NCBI GenBank assembly: GCA_027487315.1
Contig: JAIYDW010000032.1
Location: forward strand, 1 to 51,200
From: Verrucomicrobiaceae bacterium
GTDB taxonomy: Bacteria; Verrucomicrobiota; Verrucomicrobiia; Verrucomicrobiales; Verrucomicrobiaceae
DNA: 51,200 nt
Direction of reading: 5' to 3'
The notes below the pieces were generated by a model that was given only the letters and a program-made list of their open reading frames with translations, ran no database searches and was not told the DNA's origin. Every line of letters begins with the position of its first letter. The stretch's first letter is position 1. Shown here piece by piece: positions 24,210 to 33,147 of the stretch. Made by a program: the position numbers and the translations under genes.

Positions 24210-27026
24210 CTAGGCATTCGCCCGCAAAATCTGCGCCAGCACATACGGCAGGATTCCCCCCGCACGGTAGTAGTCGATCTCCACCGGCGTGTCGATCCGC
24301 ACCACCAGCGGCACATCAAAACTGCTGCCATCCGCCTTGTGCACCCGCAGCGTCGCCTCACCCTGCGGCTTGAACTCATTGGACAAACCCAGCACATCAA
24401 AGGTCGCATCACTGAGATCCTTCACCTTGTCGTAATCGTCCTTGTTCTTGAAGTTGCATGGCAGCACGCCCATGCCCACCAAGTTCGAACGGTGAATCCG
24501 CTCAAACGACTTCGTGATCACCGCCTTCACCCCCAGCAACCGCGTCCCCTTCGCCGCCCAGTCCCGGCTCGATCCCATCCCATAGTCCTCACCACCAATC
24601 ACAATCGAAGGGATCCCCGCCGCCTTGTAACTCTCCGCCGCGTCGTAAATGCTCGTCTCCGTTCCAGCTGGCTGCAAAAGCGTGTTGCCACCCTCTTTGC
24701 CACCCAGCATCAGATTCTTGATCCGCACGTTCGCAAACGTCCCGCGCGTCATGATCAAATCATTCCCACGACGGCTGCCATAGCTGTTGAAATCCGCCTT
24801 TGTCACCCCGTGCTCCATCAAGAAGCGACCCGCCGGACTGTCCGCCTTGATCGCCCCCGCCGGACTGATGTGGTCCGTCGTCACACTGTCACCAAAGATG
24901 CCCAAAGGCCGCGCTCCGTGAATCTCCGTGATGTCACTCAACTCCATGCTGAATCCGTCAAAGAACGGCGGCAGCTGAATGTAAGTGCTCGCACCGTCCC
25001 ACTCAAAGACCTCACCCACCGATCCCTTGATCTCGTTCCACTTCGGATTCTGGCTCGCAAAATCTGTGTACAACGCCCGGAACACATCCGGAGACAGCGC
25101 GCTCTCCATCGCATCCTTCACCTCTTTCAGCGTCGGCCAGATGTCCTTCAAATACACCGCATGACCATCCGCCGCCACACCCAGAGGCTCGCTGCTCAGG
25201 TCAATGTCCACCGTGCCCGCGATCGCATACGCCACCACCAACGGAGGCGACATCAGGAAGTTCGACTTGATGCTCTGATGCACCCGCGCCTCAAAGTTCC
25301 GGTTTCCCGAAAGCACCGAAGCCGCCACCACATCATTCGCCTTCACAACGTCCTCAATCCCCGCATCCAGCGGACCCGAGTTCCCGATGCACGTCGTGCA
25401 CCCGTAACCCACCGTCTGGAAACCCAGTTTATCGAGCTCCACCTGCAGCCCTGTCTTCGTCAAATAATCCGTCACCACCCGGCTGCCAGGCCCAAGGCTG
25501 GTCTTCACCGCCGGCTTGATCGTCAGGCCGAAGGCATTCGCCTTCTGCGCCAACAAACCCGCCGCCAGCATCACACTCGGATTGCTCGTGTTCGTGCAGC
25601 TCGTGATCGCCGCAATCAGCACCGATCCATCTGCAATCGCGTCCTTGATGCCCGCCTTCGAATCCACCGTCACCTCAAACAGCGTCTTCCCGTTCGCATC
25701 CGCAGGTTCCATCACCACGCCCACTTCCGCTCCAAACGCCTGCGACACCGAATTGCCATCCGCCTCACCATCCAGCCCAGGACCCACATCCAACTCACCT
25801 GCGCCATTCCCGGTCGGCTTCTTGCCGTAACCACCCGCCTTCACATCCGCCACCAGCAACTCATTGAACTTGCTCTTCAACGCCGGCACCTCAATCCGAT
25901 CCTGCGGACGCTTCGGTCCTGACACGCACGGCACCACATCACCCAGATCCATCTCCATCTCCGTCGTGAAATCCAGCACACCCTTCTCGGTCGGAATCCC
26001 CCAGAGACCCTGCGCCTCATAGTAATTCTTCACCGTCACACACTGCTCCTCGCTCCGGCCCGTGCCGCGCAGATACGCGATCGTCTCCTCATCAATCCCA
26101 AAGAAGCCCATCGTTGCCCCATACTCCGGCGCCATGTTCGCGATCGTCGCCCGATCCGTCACCGGCAAACTCACCGCACCCGGCCCATAGAACTCCACAA
26201 ACTTGCCCACCACACCCAGCTTCCGCAGCTTCTGCGTCACCTCGAGCACCAAATCCGTCGCGGTCACACCCTCCTTCAGAGATCCCGTCAAATAAACGCC
26301 CACCACCTCCGGCACCAGGAAGGTCACCGGCTGACCCAGCATCCCCGCTTCCGCCTCAATCCCACCCACACCCCAACCCACAACACCCAGGCCATTGATC
26401 ATCGTCGTGTGCGAATCCGTCCCCACCAGCGTGTCCGGATAATACACCCCGTCCTTCTCCAGCACCCCCTTCGCCAAATACTCCAGATTCACCTGGTGCA
26501 CAATCCCGATCCCTGGAGGCACCACCTTGAACGTGTCAAACGCCTGCTCGCCCCACTTCAAAAACTGATACCGCTCCCGGTTCCGCGTGAACTCCAAATC
26601 CAAATTCTGATTCAGCGCCGCCTGCGTTCCCGCGAAGTCCACCTGCACACTGTGGTCCACCACCAGGTCCACCGGCACCAGCGGCTCGATCATCTTCGCA
26701 TCCTTGCCCATGCCATGCACCGCCGTCCGCATCGCCGCCAAATCCACCAGCAGCGGCACCCCCGTAAAGTCCTGCAACACAATCCGCGCTACCGTGAACG
26801 GAATCTCATAATCCCCCGGCGCCTTCGCATTCCAGTTCGCCAGATTCTTCACATCCGCCTCAGTCACCTTCTTGCCGTCGAGATTCCTCAACAACGATTC
26901 CAAAACAATCCGGATCGACACCGGCAAACGCGAAATCTTGCCAATGCCTTGTTTTTCAAGATCAGGCAGCGAGAAATAAGTGCCAGGAGTTCCGAAACCG
27001 GTAGTGAATGTGCTGGGATTTTTCAT
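24210..27026 (-). CDS. acnA: aconitate hydratase A
   Basis: A 938-residue aconitase that converts citrate to isocitrate in the TCA cycle in the cytoplasm. The iron-sulfur cluster cysteines are visible in [11 protein letters not shown] and [12 protein letters not shown]. The N-terminal domain has [23 protein letters not shown], and the C-terminal swivel domain has [16 protein letters not shown], both family hallmarks. Length is close to AcnA (about 890), with an extra Gly-rich stretch of some 40 residues near 405-445 before the cysteines. The start at 27026 ([12 protein letters not shown]) is preferred over 27050. It is a single gene, convergent with the channel gene. A 50-bp copy of its 3' part lies at 22172. 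Confidence 0.96.
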   Translation of the reverse strand: MKNPSTFTTGFGTPGTYFSLPDLEKQGIGKISRLPVSIRIVLESLLRNLDGKKVTEADVKNLANWNAKAPGDYEIPFTVARIVLQDFTGVPLLVDLAAMRTAVHGMGKDAKMIEPLVPVDLVVDHSVQVDFAGTQAALNQNLDLEFTRNRERYQFLKWGEQAFDTFKVVPPGIGIVHQVNLEYLAKGVLEKDGVYYPDTLVGTDSHTTMINGLGVVGWGVGGIEAEAGMLGQPVTFLVPEVVGVYLTGSLKEGVTATDLVLEVTQKLRKLGVVGKFVEFYGPGAVSLPVTDRATIANMAPEYGATMGFFGIDEETIAYLRGTGRSEEQCVTVKNYYEAQGLWGIPTEKGVLDFTTEMEMDLGDVVPCVSGPKRPQDRIEVPALKSKFNELLVADVKAGGYGKKPTGNGAGELDVGPGLDGEADGNSVSQAFGAEVGVVMEPADANGKTLFEVTVDSKAGIKDAIADGSVLIAAITSCTNTSNPSVMLAAGLLAQKANAFGLTIKPAVKTSLGPGSRVVTDYLTKTGLQVELDKLGFQTVGYGCTTCIGNSGPLDAGIEDVVKANDVVAASVLSGNRNFEARVHQSIKSNFLMSPPLVVAYAIAGTVDIDLSSEPLGVAADGHAVYLKDIWPTLKEVKDAMESALSPDVFRALYTDFASQNPKWNEIKGSVGEVFEWDGASTYIQLPPFFDGFSMELSDITEIHGARPLGIFGDSVTTDHISPAGAIKADSPAGRFLMEHGVTKADFNSYGSRRGNDLIMTRGTFANVRIKNLMLGGKEGGNTLLQPAGTETSIYDAAESYKAAGIPSIVIGGEDYGMGSSRDWAAKGTRLLGVKAVITKSFERIHRSNLVGMGVLPCNFKNKDDYDKVKDLSDATFDVLGLSNEFKPQGEATLRVHKADGSSFDVPLVVRIDTPVEIDYYRAGGILPYVLAQILRANA

Positions 27027-27222
27027 GAAAAGGTCTGACGTGAGAAACAACGAATAGCTTGTAGAGCAGTTTTGACACCCATTTTTTCATGATTTCACCA
27101 TCATCCCCCATTCCCTCCAACCACCCCTTCCAACACCCCCTCAAAAAGCTCCCAAACCAAAATCCACACACGAAACCCCGTTGCGAAACTTCCCCGCTGC
27201 GCGTATCCCTCATATCAAACCC

Positions 27223-27459
27223 ATGAGCAATTCCCCAGAGCCAGACGACTCAAGGATCAAGCAAGCCGAAAAAATCGCCAGCCACCCTGAGCAATACAAG
27301 GTCTGCGAAGGCTGCGGTTCCATTGTTGTCGCTCGCGCCATCACCTGCCCCAGTTGCCACGCCTACCGATTTGACGCCACCGCCCAGCGTGTCATCACCC
27401 AGGCCCGCGACCTCGCTCTCAAAAACCCCGCCTCGGTCCTCTCCTCCGATTTGAACTGA
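27223..27459 (+). CDS. small zinc-ribbon protein
   Basis: A 78-residue cytoplasmic protein. Residues from about 36 carry CEGCGSIVVARAITCPSCHAYRF, a Cys4 zinc ribbon, followed by a helix (DATAQRVITQARDLALKNP). The N-terminus is acidic and helical. The start ATG 27223 is chosen; the frame could begin at TTG 27181, but that extension is unlike protein. It is divergent from acnA and upstream of the small basic protein gene. Such ribbons often bind nucleic acid or another protein. No function is known to me. Confidence 0.75.
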   Translation: MSNSPEPDDSRIKQAEKIASHPEQYKVCEGCGSIVVARAITCPSCHAYRFDATAQRVITQARDLALKNPASVLSSDLN

Positions 27460-27587
27460 GCGCCACACCTGCCACAGACCCCCAATCTGAGCCCCATCAC
27501 CCCCCTCGGGTAAAAAACGGTTGCACCCCCGGTTCTAAGGCGTATTCTCCCAGCCCGTTTTTCAGAACCCTTTACCGCAACTCCATC

Positions 27588-27740
27588 ATGTCACAGCATC
27601 GCAGCCTCAAGACCGCCGGCTCCGTCGGCACCAAGCGCAGCGTCCTCAAGCGCGGCGAGCGTATCAAGCTCCTCAAGTCCCGCGGTGTCTGGAAAGAAGG
27701 ACGTCTGCCCACCAGCCTTCCGAAAACGAAACCGGATTGA
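27588..27740 (+). CDS. small basic protein of the Verrucomicrobia/Chlamydiae family
   Basis: A 50-residue, strongly basic protein: it begins MSQHRSLKTAGSVGTKRSVL and continues with KRGERIKLLKSRG and WKEG, ending KTKPD. This layout matches a conserved small basic protein known from Verrucomicrobia and Chlamydiae (TIGR04137, by memory). Its size and charge suggest a ribosome-associated protein, but its role is not established. The gene has a long leader (27460-27587) and lies 40 bp upstream of the pseudouridine synthase gene, which suggests a shared transcript in a translation-related unit. Confidence 0.85.
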   Translation: MSQHRSLKTAGSVGTKRSVLKRGERIKLLKSRGVWKEGRLPTSLPKTKPD

Positions 27741-27780
27741 TCCCGGTCTCCTTTTCTGTCCCCCCTGAGGCCCTGCCATC

Positions 27781-28878
27781 GTGCGACTGAACCGCTTTCT
27801 TAGCCTGTGTGGCCTCGGTTCTCGCCGGGGCGTCGAAGCCATCATCGCTGAAGGCCAGGTCTCCATCAACGGGTCCTACACCCGCAGCCTCGGCACCGTC
27901 GTCAGCGACGAAGACGAAGTCCGCGTCAACGGCCGCATCATGCGCGCTGCCAAAGGCGTCGTCCTCGCCCTCCACAAACCCAAAGGCTACGTCTGCAGCC
28001 GCGGTGACACCCACGACCGCCTGACCATCTACGACCTCCTCCCCGCCAAGTTTCAAAACCTCCACCACGTCGGACGGCTCGATAAAGAAAGCGAAGGCCT
28101 CCTCCTCATGACCAATCGCGGTGACCTTTCTCACCGCCTCATGCACCCCAGCCAGGGCGTCGAGAAGGAATACGAAGTCGTCGTCGACAAACCCCTCGAC
28201 CCCGAAGTCCACTTCCCCAAGCTCGTCAAAGGCATGATGACCCCCGAAGGCTTCGCCAAAGCCGAGCGCGTCTGGGCCGAAAACAGCCACTACCGCTTCC
28301 ACCTCGTCCTCAAACAGGGCCTCAAGCGGCAGATCCGCCACATGCTCTACTTCCTCGGCTTCGAAGTCGAGCGCCTTATCCGCGTCCGCATCGGCTGGCT
28401 CGCCATCAAAGGCCTCACCAAAGGCGGCTACAAAGAACTCACCGAAACCGAAGTCGCCCGCTTCTTCAGCGAAACCAAACCCGTCTCCGCTGCCCCCAAA
28501 AAAGCCCGCGCCAACTCGGAAAAATCATCTCCCAAGGCCCCCAAAGAACCTTCCCACGACGCCTTCGACTCCGAAGACGCCCGACCGACCACCCGCTCTC
28601 GCCCCCGCGAAGACGGCCGCAAACGCACCGCCGCCTCCACCTCCCGCTCCAAGCGTGAGGCCTCGCCAAAGGACAAGTCCAAATTCGACTCCCCCGCCAA
28701 ATCCCCGCGCTCCCGCTCCAAGCGCCCCGGCCAAAGCGAAGGCTACGGCAAGGATCGCCCCCAAGCCCCCCGCAAACCTTCCTCCACCGGCAAATCCCCC
28801 CCCAGTGGTTCCCGCAGCCCCGCCCGGAAAAAACCCAGCCCCGGTGGCAAACGCCCCCCTGGCCGCGGCAAACGCTAA
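27781..28878 (+). CDS. RsuA/RluB/E/F-family pseudouridine synthase with basic tail
   Basis: A 365-residue RNA-modifying enzyme that isomerises uridine in rRNA. It starts at GTG 27781. An S4 RNA-binding domain occupies about 1-60 (MRLNRFLSLCGLGSRRGVEAII). The catalytic domain has GRLDKESEGLLL with the nucleophilic Asp near 100 and ends near 240. The last 120 residues are disordered and rich in Lys, Arg, Ser and Pro (ending PPGRGKR), an extension often seen in RluB-type enzymes and likely to contact rRNA. It is close to the small basic protein gene. Confidence 0.93.
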   Translation: MRLNRFLSLCGLGSRRGVEAIIAEGQVSINGSYTRSLGTVVSDEDEVRVNGRIMRAAKGVVLALHKPKGYVCSRGDTHDRLTIYDLLPAKFQNLHHVGRLDKESEGLLLMTNRGDLSHRLMHPSQGVEKEYEVVVDKPLDPEVHFPKLVKGMMTPEGFAKAERVWAENSHYRFHLVLKQGLKRQIRHMLYFLGFEVERLIRVRIGWLAIKGLTKGGYKELTETEVARFFSETKPVSAAPKKARANSEKSSPKAPKEPSHDAFDSEDARPTTRSRPREDGRKRTAASTSRSKREASPKDKSKFDSPAKSPRSRSKRPGQSEGYGKDRPQAPRKPSSTGKSPPSGSRSPARKKPSPGGKRPPGRGKR

Positions 28879-28882
28879 CCAC

Positions 28883-29761
28883 TCACAATCCCGGCGGCCG
28901 CTGCGACGCCGTCCGCCCCGTGCTCTTCGGAGTCACCACCGGCGCATTGGGATCAAACAAAATGCCGCCCGTCACAAAAATCTCCCCCGCACGTGTCGCC
29001 AGCATCGGCCGATTGTCCTTGCCCTCCTTGTAATACTTCCGCGACACCAAAGTCCCATCCGGACCAATGATGCAGTGCACAAAAATCTGCGGTGCCGCCA
29101 AAAAGAACGCCTGCAGGCGATTCTGAGAGTCCATCGTGAACGAAGGATCCAACGCCAAGTTCACCGGCCCCAGGGAAAAAGTCGCCATCCTCATCTGACT
29201 CCGATCATCCGTCAGCCGGAAATACAACCGGCTGCCATCATCCTCCCTCAGCACATGCAGCGAGTACTTCCTTACCCGTCCCGCATCCTGCATCCCCTGT
29301 GGCACCCCAAAATCCTGCTCCCAAAACGCCTTCACCTCCGTCACCGTAAAACGCAGCCTGTTGGACTGATAATACGACTGGGTCGGTGCGTGATAAACCA
29401 CCGCGTGCACCGCATACGGCCCGATATCCGCAATGGCGTGATTCTCTGACATCAAAATCTGGCGCTTCATCACCGCTCCCGCCTTGAAAACAAAAGGCTC
29501 CTCCACCTCCACCTGAACCGGCGGATACTGCCTCCCCGTCGCATCTTCCAAGTGAAACGACAGCCAATTGGTGTTCGCAGGTCCCCCCATCACCACATCC
29601 GAACCGCTGTTGTTCGACAACTCCACCGTCGCCCGCATCGGCTCCTGGGACAAAAACGTCTTCTTATCCAGACTCAGCTTGATCATGTACTGCCCGCTCG
29701 CTTCCGGCACCCAAACCGCAGCCAGCACAAGCGCATAAAAAATGGCAACAAATCGATTCAT
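28883..29761 (-). CDS. secreted protein with an Ig-like beta domain, function unknown
   Basis: A 292-residue protein with a signal peptide (MNRFVAIFYALVLAAVWVPEASG). Residues about 25-140 look like an immunoglobulin or intracellular-proteinase-inhibitor-type beta sandwich (IKLSLDKKTFLSQEPMRATVELSNNSGSDV, then FHLEDATGRQYPP). The second half has alternating strands with no known motif and ends in a Pro/Thr/Arg-rich tail. It is the last gene of the leftward trio, 98 bp after the pseudokinase gene, and may be its exported partner. No enzyme motif is visible. Confidence 0.65.
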   Translation of the reverse strand: MNRFVAIFYALVLAAVWVPEASGQYMIKLSLDKKTFLSQEPMRATVELSNNSGSDVVMGGPANTNWLSFHLEDATGRQYPPVQVEVEEPFVFKAGAVMKRQILMSENHAIADIGPYAVHAVVYHAPTQSYYQSNRLRFTVTEVKAFWEQDFGVPQGMQDAGRVRKYSLHVLREDDGSRLYFRLTDDRSQMRMATFSLGPVNLALDPSFTMDSQNRLQAFFLAAPQIFVHCIIGPDGTLVSRKYYKEGKDNRPMLATRAGEIFVTGGILFDPNAPVVTPKSTGRTASQRPPGL

Positions 29762-29859
29762 AAACAGCTCAGAAAAAGAAATCAGCTCCAGCGCATTCCG
29801 GCCAGAACCCTCATCACATCACAAAACATCGGCCTCGTCCAGAACAACCGCCACCCACC

Positions 29860-31821
29860 TCACGGCGCCGCTTGATCCGACACCGTCCGAAAACCCCGCG
29901 CCGGACTCCTCTCCTGCGCACTGTCGGCAAAATGTCGACTCGTCAGCAGCATGTCCCCTGGCGGATACGCATAGTGCCCGCCCCGCGCCACCGGCACCCG
30001 CACATCCGGATAGTCCGGGTGCTCCGACCACGCCTGCCCGCGACCCTCCCCGGCCGTCCATTCCTGCACATTCCCCGCCAAATCCTGAATCCCAAACGCA
30101 CTCACGTCCTCCGTCTTCCGGTCAACCGGCGCCCACAAATTGAATCCATCGACCTCCCCGCCCTTCACCCCTTTCGCATCGTAATCCCCACCCAAATTCG
30201 CCGCCGCTTTCCGCTCCTCTTTCCCCCACGGATACACACTCCCGGACACCCCGCGGGCCGCCTTCTCCCACTCCTCCTCAGTCGGCAACCGTTGCCCCTT
30301 CCACTTCGCATACGCATACGCATCCCACCAGTCCACTCCTTGAATCGGCGTCTCCAGGGAGATCTTCTGCCCGTTGACCGACGCCCCGGACCGCGCCGCC
30401 GCCAGCAAATCCTTCCACCCTTCCGGCGCATGCCCCGACTTCGTCTTCGGCTGGTCAGGATGATCAAACGACGTCCCCTTGCTGCCCACCGCCTGCAAAA
30501 ACTCCGCATACTGCCCCAGCGTCACCTCCGTTCGACTCATCCAAAACGCCGGCAACGTCCGCTTCTCCCCCTTCTGATACTGAAACGGCCCCGCAGGAAT
30601 CAACACCATCTCCGCAGGTCGCGCCTCCGCCACCTTCTGCGTCGGATTCCCCGTCAGCGCCCCCAACGCCGCCACCACCACCAGCGCCACGCCCGCACTG
30701 ATCCACACCCACCACGGAATCGCCCGCTGCGCCGACCCCTCATACTCCGCCGGATGCGCCTTCTCGATCCGATGCTGAATGCTGTGCTCCCTCATCGCCT
30801 CCCGCACACTCGTCATCTCTTGCAAAAGACTGGCCCAGTCATGCTTCACCAGCATCACCGACTGCAGCAAACCCGATGCCTTCCCCCCCGAAACCCGGCC
30901 CCTCAACAACTCCAAAAATGCCTCCACCGTCTGCTTCGACGCATCCCCCTGATCGTCCCCCTCCGGCCGGAAAATGTTCACCAAACTCGCCTGATGATCC
31001 TCGTCCAAATACACATCCCAATCCGAAATCTCGCGGTAAACAAAACCCCGGCTCGTCGCATGCTCCATCACTTCCGCCACCCCATAGATCAGCTCCGCCA
31101 CCGCACGCTCCCCCAACATCTCGCCCTTGCCATAAATCTCCCGCAGTGACCGCCCCCGCGGCACCTCCCGCGTGTAGTAATGATATCCCCCCTCCTCGCC
31201 CGCCTCATACAGCGGCGCGATTCGCGGATGGTTCAGCGACGCCTTGGCCCGCACCCGCGCCGTAAACAACTCCAACTGCTCCGGCACCTCCGCCCGGTCC
31301 GGCCTCAAAACCACCAGCCCCACCAACCGCTCCACCCCCTGCTGCACCGCCAAATACGTCTCCGTCATCGAGTCCTCCCGCACCAGGTCCTGCACCACAT
31401 AGTTCCCCATGTGCGTCCCCGCCCGCAGCAGCGGCCCCTCCGCATCCATCACCGGCGGACCCGGCGCCTTCAAAACCGCATTCACCGTCTCAATCAGCTC
31501 CCCCGTCTCATACGGCGTGTCCAGCAGCACCGGTGCCCCGGCCAGCAACCCCTCAAACCCCTTCAAATCAAATCGCGTCGTGAACAACACCCGCACCCCG
31601 GGAAACCGCTCCCGCGCCGCATCCCTCAACTCAAACCCCGTCGATCCCCCCTCAAAAACCGCCTCAGTTACCACCAAATCCAAGACCCGCGCCTCCTTCG
31701 CCAGCCAAACCATTGCCTCCCCAACCGTCGCAAAATCCTCCACCCCCCAGCCCCGCGCCATCAAGGCCGTCGCCCGGGCCAACCGGAGACTGTCATTCGA
31801 ATCGACAAACAAAGCTTGCAT
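29860..31821 (-). CDS. degenerate receiver - pseudokinase - membrane helix - FGE-like protein
   Basis: A 653-residue protein. Residues 1-118 have the receiver fold, but the phosphorylated Asp is Glu53 and the conserved Lys is replaced in the TPYE turn. Residues about 135-340 have a Ser/Thr kinase fold lacking catalytic residues: the ATP Lys of VALKVL is Val (VGLVVLRPD), HRD is YRE, the catalytic Asn is Asp and DFG is NIF. One membrane helix lies at about 369-389. Residues 403-648 form a formylglycine-generating-enzyme-like (C-type lectin) domain with EVTLGQYAEFL, GQRLPTEEEWEKAARG, DLAGNVQEW and GGHYAY. The protein has no cysteine, so it cannot be an active FGE. It probably senses or scaffolds across the inner membrane. 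The upstream gene ends 32 bp before it. Confidence 0.88.
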   Translation of the reverse strand: MQALFVDSNDSLRLARATALMARGWGVEDFATVGEAMVWLAKEARVLDLVVTEAVFEGGSTGFELRDAARERFPGVRVLFTTRFDLKGFEGLLAGAPVLLDTPYETGELIETVNAVLKAPGPPVMDAEGPLLRAGTHMGNYVVQDLVREDSMTETYLAVQQGVERLVGLVVLRPDRAEVPEQLELFTARVRAKASLNHPRIAPLYEAGEEGGYHYYTREVPRGRSLREIYGKGEMLGERAVAELIYGVAEVMEHATSRGFVYREISDWDVYLDEDHQASLVNIFRPEGDDQGDASKQTVEAFLELLRGRVSGGKASGLLQSVMLVKHDWASLLQEMTSVREAMREHSIQHRIEKAHPAEYEGSAQRAIPWWVWISAGVALVVVAALGALTGNPTQKVAEARPAEMVLIPAGPFQYQKGEKRTLPAFWMSRTEVTLGQYAEFLQAVGSKGTSFDHPDQPKTKSGHAPEGWKDLLAAARSGASVNGQKISLETPIQGVDWWDAYAYAKWKGQRLPTEEEWEKAARGVSGSVYPWGKEERKAAANLGGDYDAKGVKGGEVDGFNLWAPVDRKTEDVSAFGIQDLAGNVQEWTAGEGRGQAWSEHPDYPDVRVPVARGGHYAYPPGDMLLTSRHFADSAQERSPARGFRTVSDQAAP

Positions 31822-31853
31822 CGTAACAAAAAAAGGACGGCGCTTTCACCGCC

Positions 31854-33092
31854 TCAACGTCCAGAGCGAAGGGTTGATGGCGCAGCCAATGTCGAACCCG
31901 GGCTCTCCTCGAGCAACTCCCGGGGCTCGGCCACCACCGCCTGAAGCCGGTCCTGGTAATACAACTTCACCAGGTATCCGTGAAAATCACGCCGCCCATG
32001 ATCCAGCTGCTCCTGGGCACTCATCGGCGGCAAAAAATACGTCACATCCAGCAGCTCCATCCCCTCCCCCGCCCAGTCCACCGGAGACGCCACCCAACTC
32101 GACACCGGCGGATCCGCCCGCGTCGGCTCCACCTTGGTCCCATTCACCCGATCGTAAAAAAACACATCCACATTCACCGCTTCCGGCTCGATCGGACTCG
32201 CCCCCACTCGCACGATCGGTATCCGCAAGGTCCGCTTGTCCCCCTTCGCCACCGCCAAATCCCTCACCACCTTGCACCCGCCCACCCCCAAAGCCGCACC
32301 CGCCTCCGACGTCACCTTCGCCGTCGTCATCTCACTCCCCCCCAACGGCATTCCCCCCACCACATTCGGCTCCGTCAAAATCGCCGCCGGTCCTGCCGGA
32401 AACACCGCACTCGGCGCCCCCGCCCCCAAACGCTCCAAACGCTGCTGCGCCAACCCGTAAAACATCCCCGACACCGCCTCCCCCAGCCCCACGATGCGCT
32501 CCCAATACTCCCGCGCCTTCTCCGTCAACCCCATCTGCTCATAGGTCAGCGCAAACTCTTTCAACACCGCCGGATGATTCTGATCCATCCCCTCCGCCGC
32601 CTTCAGCAACTCCATCAACCCCTCCGTCTCACCCCCGGCCCGCAACTGCGCCACCGTCTGCAAAAGCTCCGCCACCTCCGGGTCCGGCGTCGGCAAACTC
32701 GCCACCCCACCGCCCATCGGCACCACCGGAGCAGCCCCCAGCCCCGGCTCCGGCGTCTCCCCGGCCAGCATCCCCGGCACCGGCGGCATCAACCCCGAAA
32801 CCACCCCGGTCACAGGCGATCCCTTCACCCCCGCCAACTCCCCCGGCCGCGGTGGCATCGACAATTCCGGCACCTCAACCTCCCGCTCCACCTGCCCCCC
32901 CATCGACCCCGGACGCTCCACCAAAACCTCCACCTTCGGCCCCTTCCCCTCCCCCGACTCCTTCACCGCCTCCCACGCACTCCACCCCAACAGCCCCAGC
33001 TGCAGCACCGCCAAAGTACACAACACCCCCAAAGCAGCGGTTTGAACCCGCCCCGTATCTTTGGCCAATAGGTTGGATTCAGGGCGCGCCAT
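31854..33092 (-). CDS. membrane-anchored protein with proline-rich linker and TPR-like helices
   Basis: A 412-residue protein. A short basic N-terminus leads into one membrane helix (TAALGVLCTLAVLQLGLLGW), then about 100 Pro/Gly/Val-rich residues that look extended. TPR-like helices follow near 165-235 (AVLKEFALTYEQMGLTEKAREYWERIVGLGEA). The last 150 residues are beta-rich (LRIPIVRV, VNVDVFFYDRVNGTKVEPTRADPPVSSW, VTYFLPPMS). The helices and beta part are outside the cytoplasm if the N-terminus is inside. It begins the trio with the pseudokinase gene and is divergent from pabB, 55 bp away. The function is unknown. Confidence 0.7.
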   Translation of the reverse strand: MARPESNLLAKDTGRVQTAALGVLCTLAVLQLGLLGWSAWEAVKESGEGKGPKVEVLVERPGSMGGQVEREVEVPELSMPPRPGELAGVKGSPVTGVVSGLMPPVPGMLAGETPEPGLGAAPVVPMGGGVASLPTPDPEVAELLQTVAQLRAGGETEGLMELLKAAEGMDQNHPAVLKEFALTYEQMGLTEKAREYWERIVGLGEAVSGMFYGLAQQRLERLGAGAPSAVFPAGPAAILTEPNVVGGMPLGGSEMTTAKVTSEAGAALGVGGCKVVRDLAVAKGDKRTLRIPIVRVGASPIEPEAVNVDVFFYDRVNGTKVEPTRADPPVSSWVASPVDWAGEGMELLDVTYFLPPMSAQEQLDHGRRDFHGYLVKLYYQDRLQAVVAEPRELLEESPGSTLAAPSTLRSGR

Positions 33093-33147
33093 TGGGATTC
33101 GTTGTCGTAATACTGAGGTATGGTACGGTGACAGACAGATTGTGTCA
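33093..33147. promoter_or_regulatory. divergent promoter region of the pseudokinase trio and pabB
   Basis: A 55-bp gap between divergent starts. It contains less GC-rich sequence (GTCGTAATACTGAGGTATGG). Promoters for both units must lie here or overlap the gene starts; the boxes cannot be fixed with confidence. Confidence 0.3.

Noticed and set aside
29860-31821. active formylglycine-generating enzyme for the nearby sulfatases
   Set aside because: The FGE-like domain has no cysteine, and the protein has none at all, so it cannot perform the known FGE reaction.
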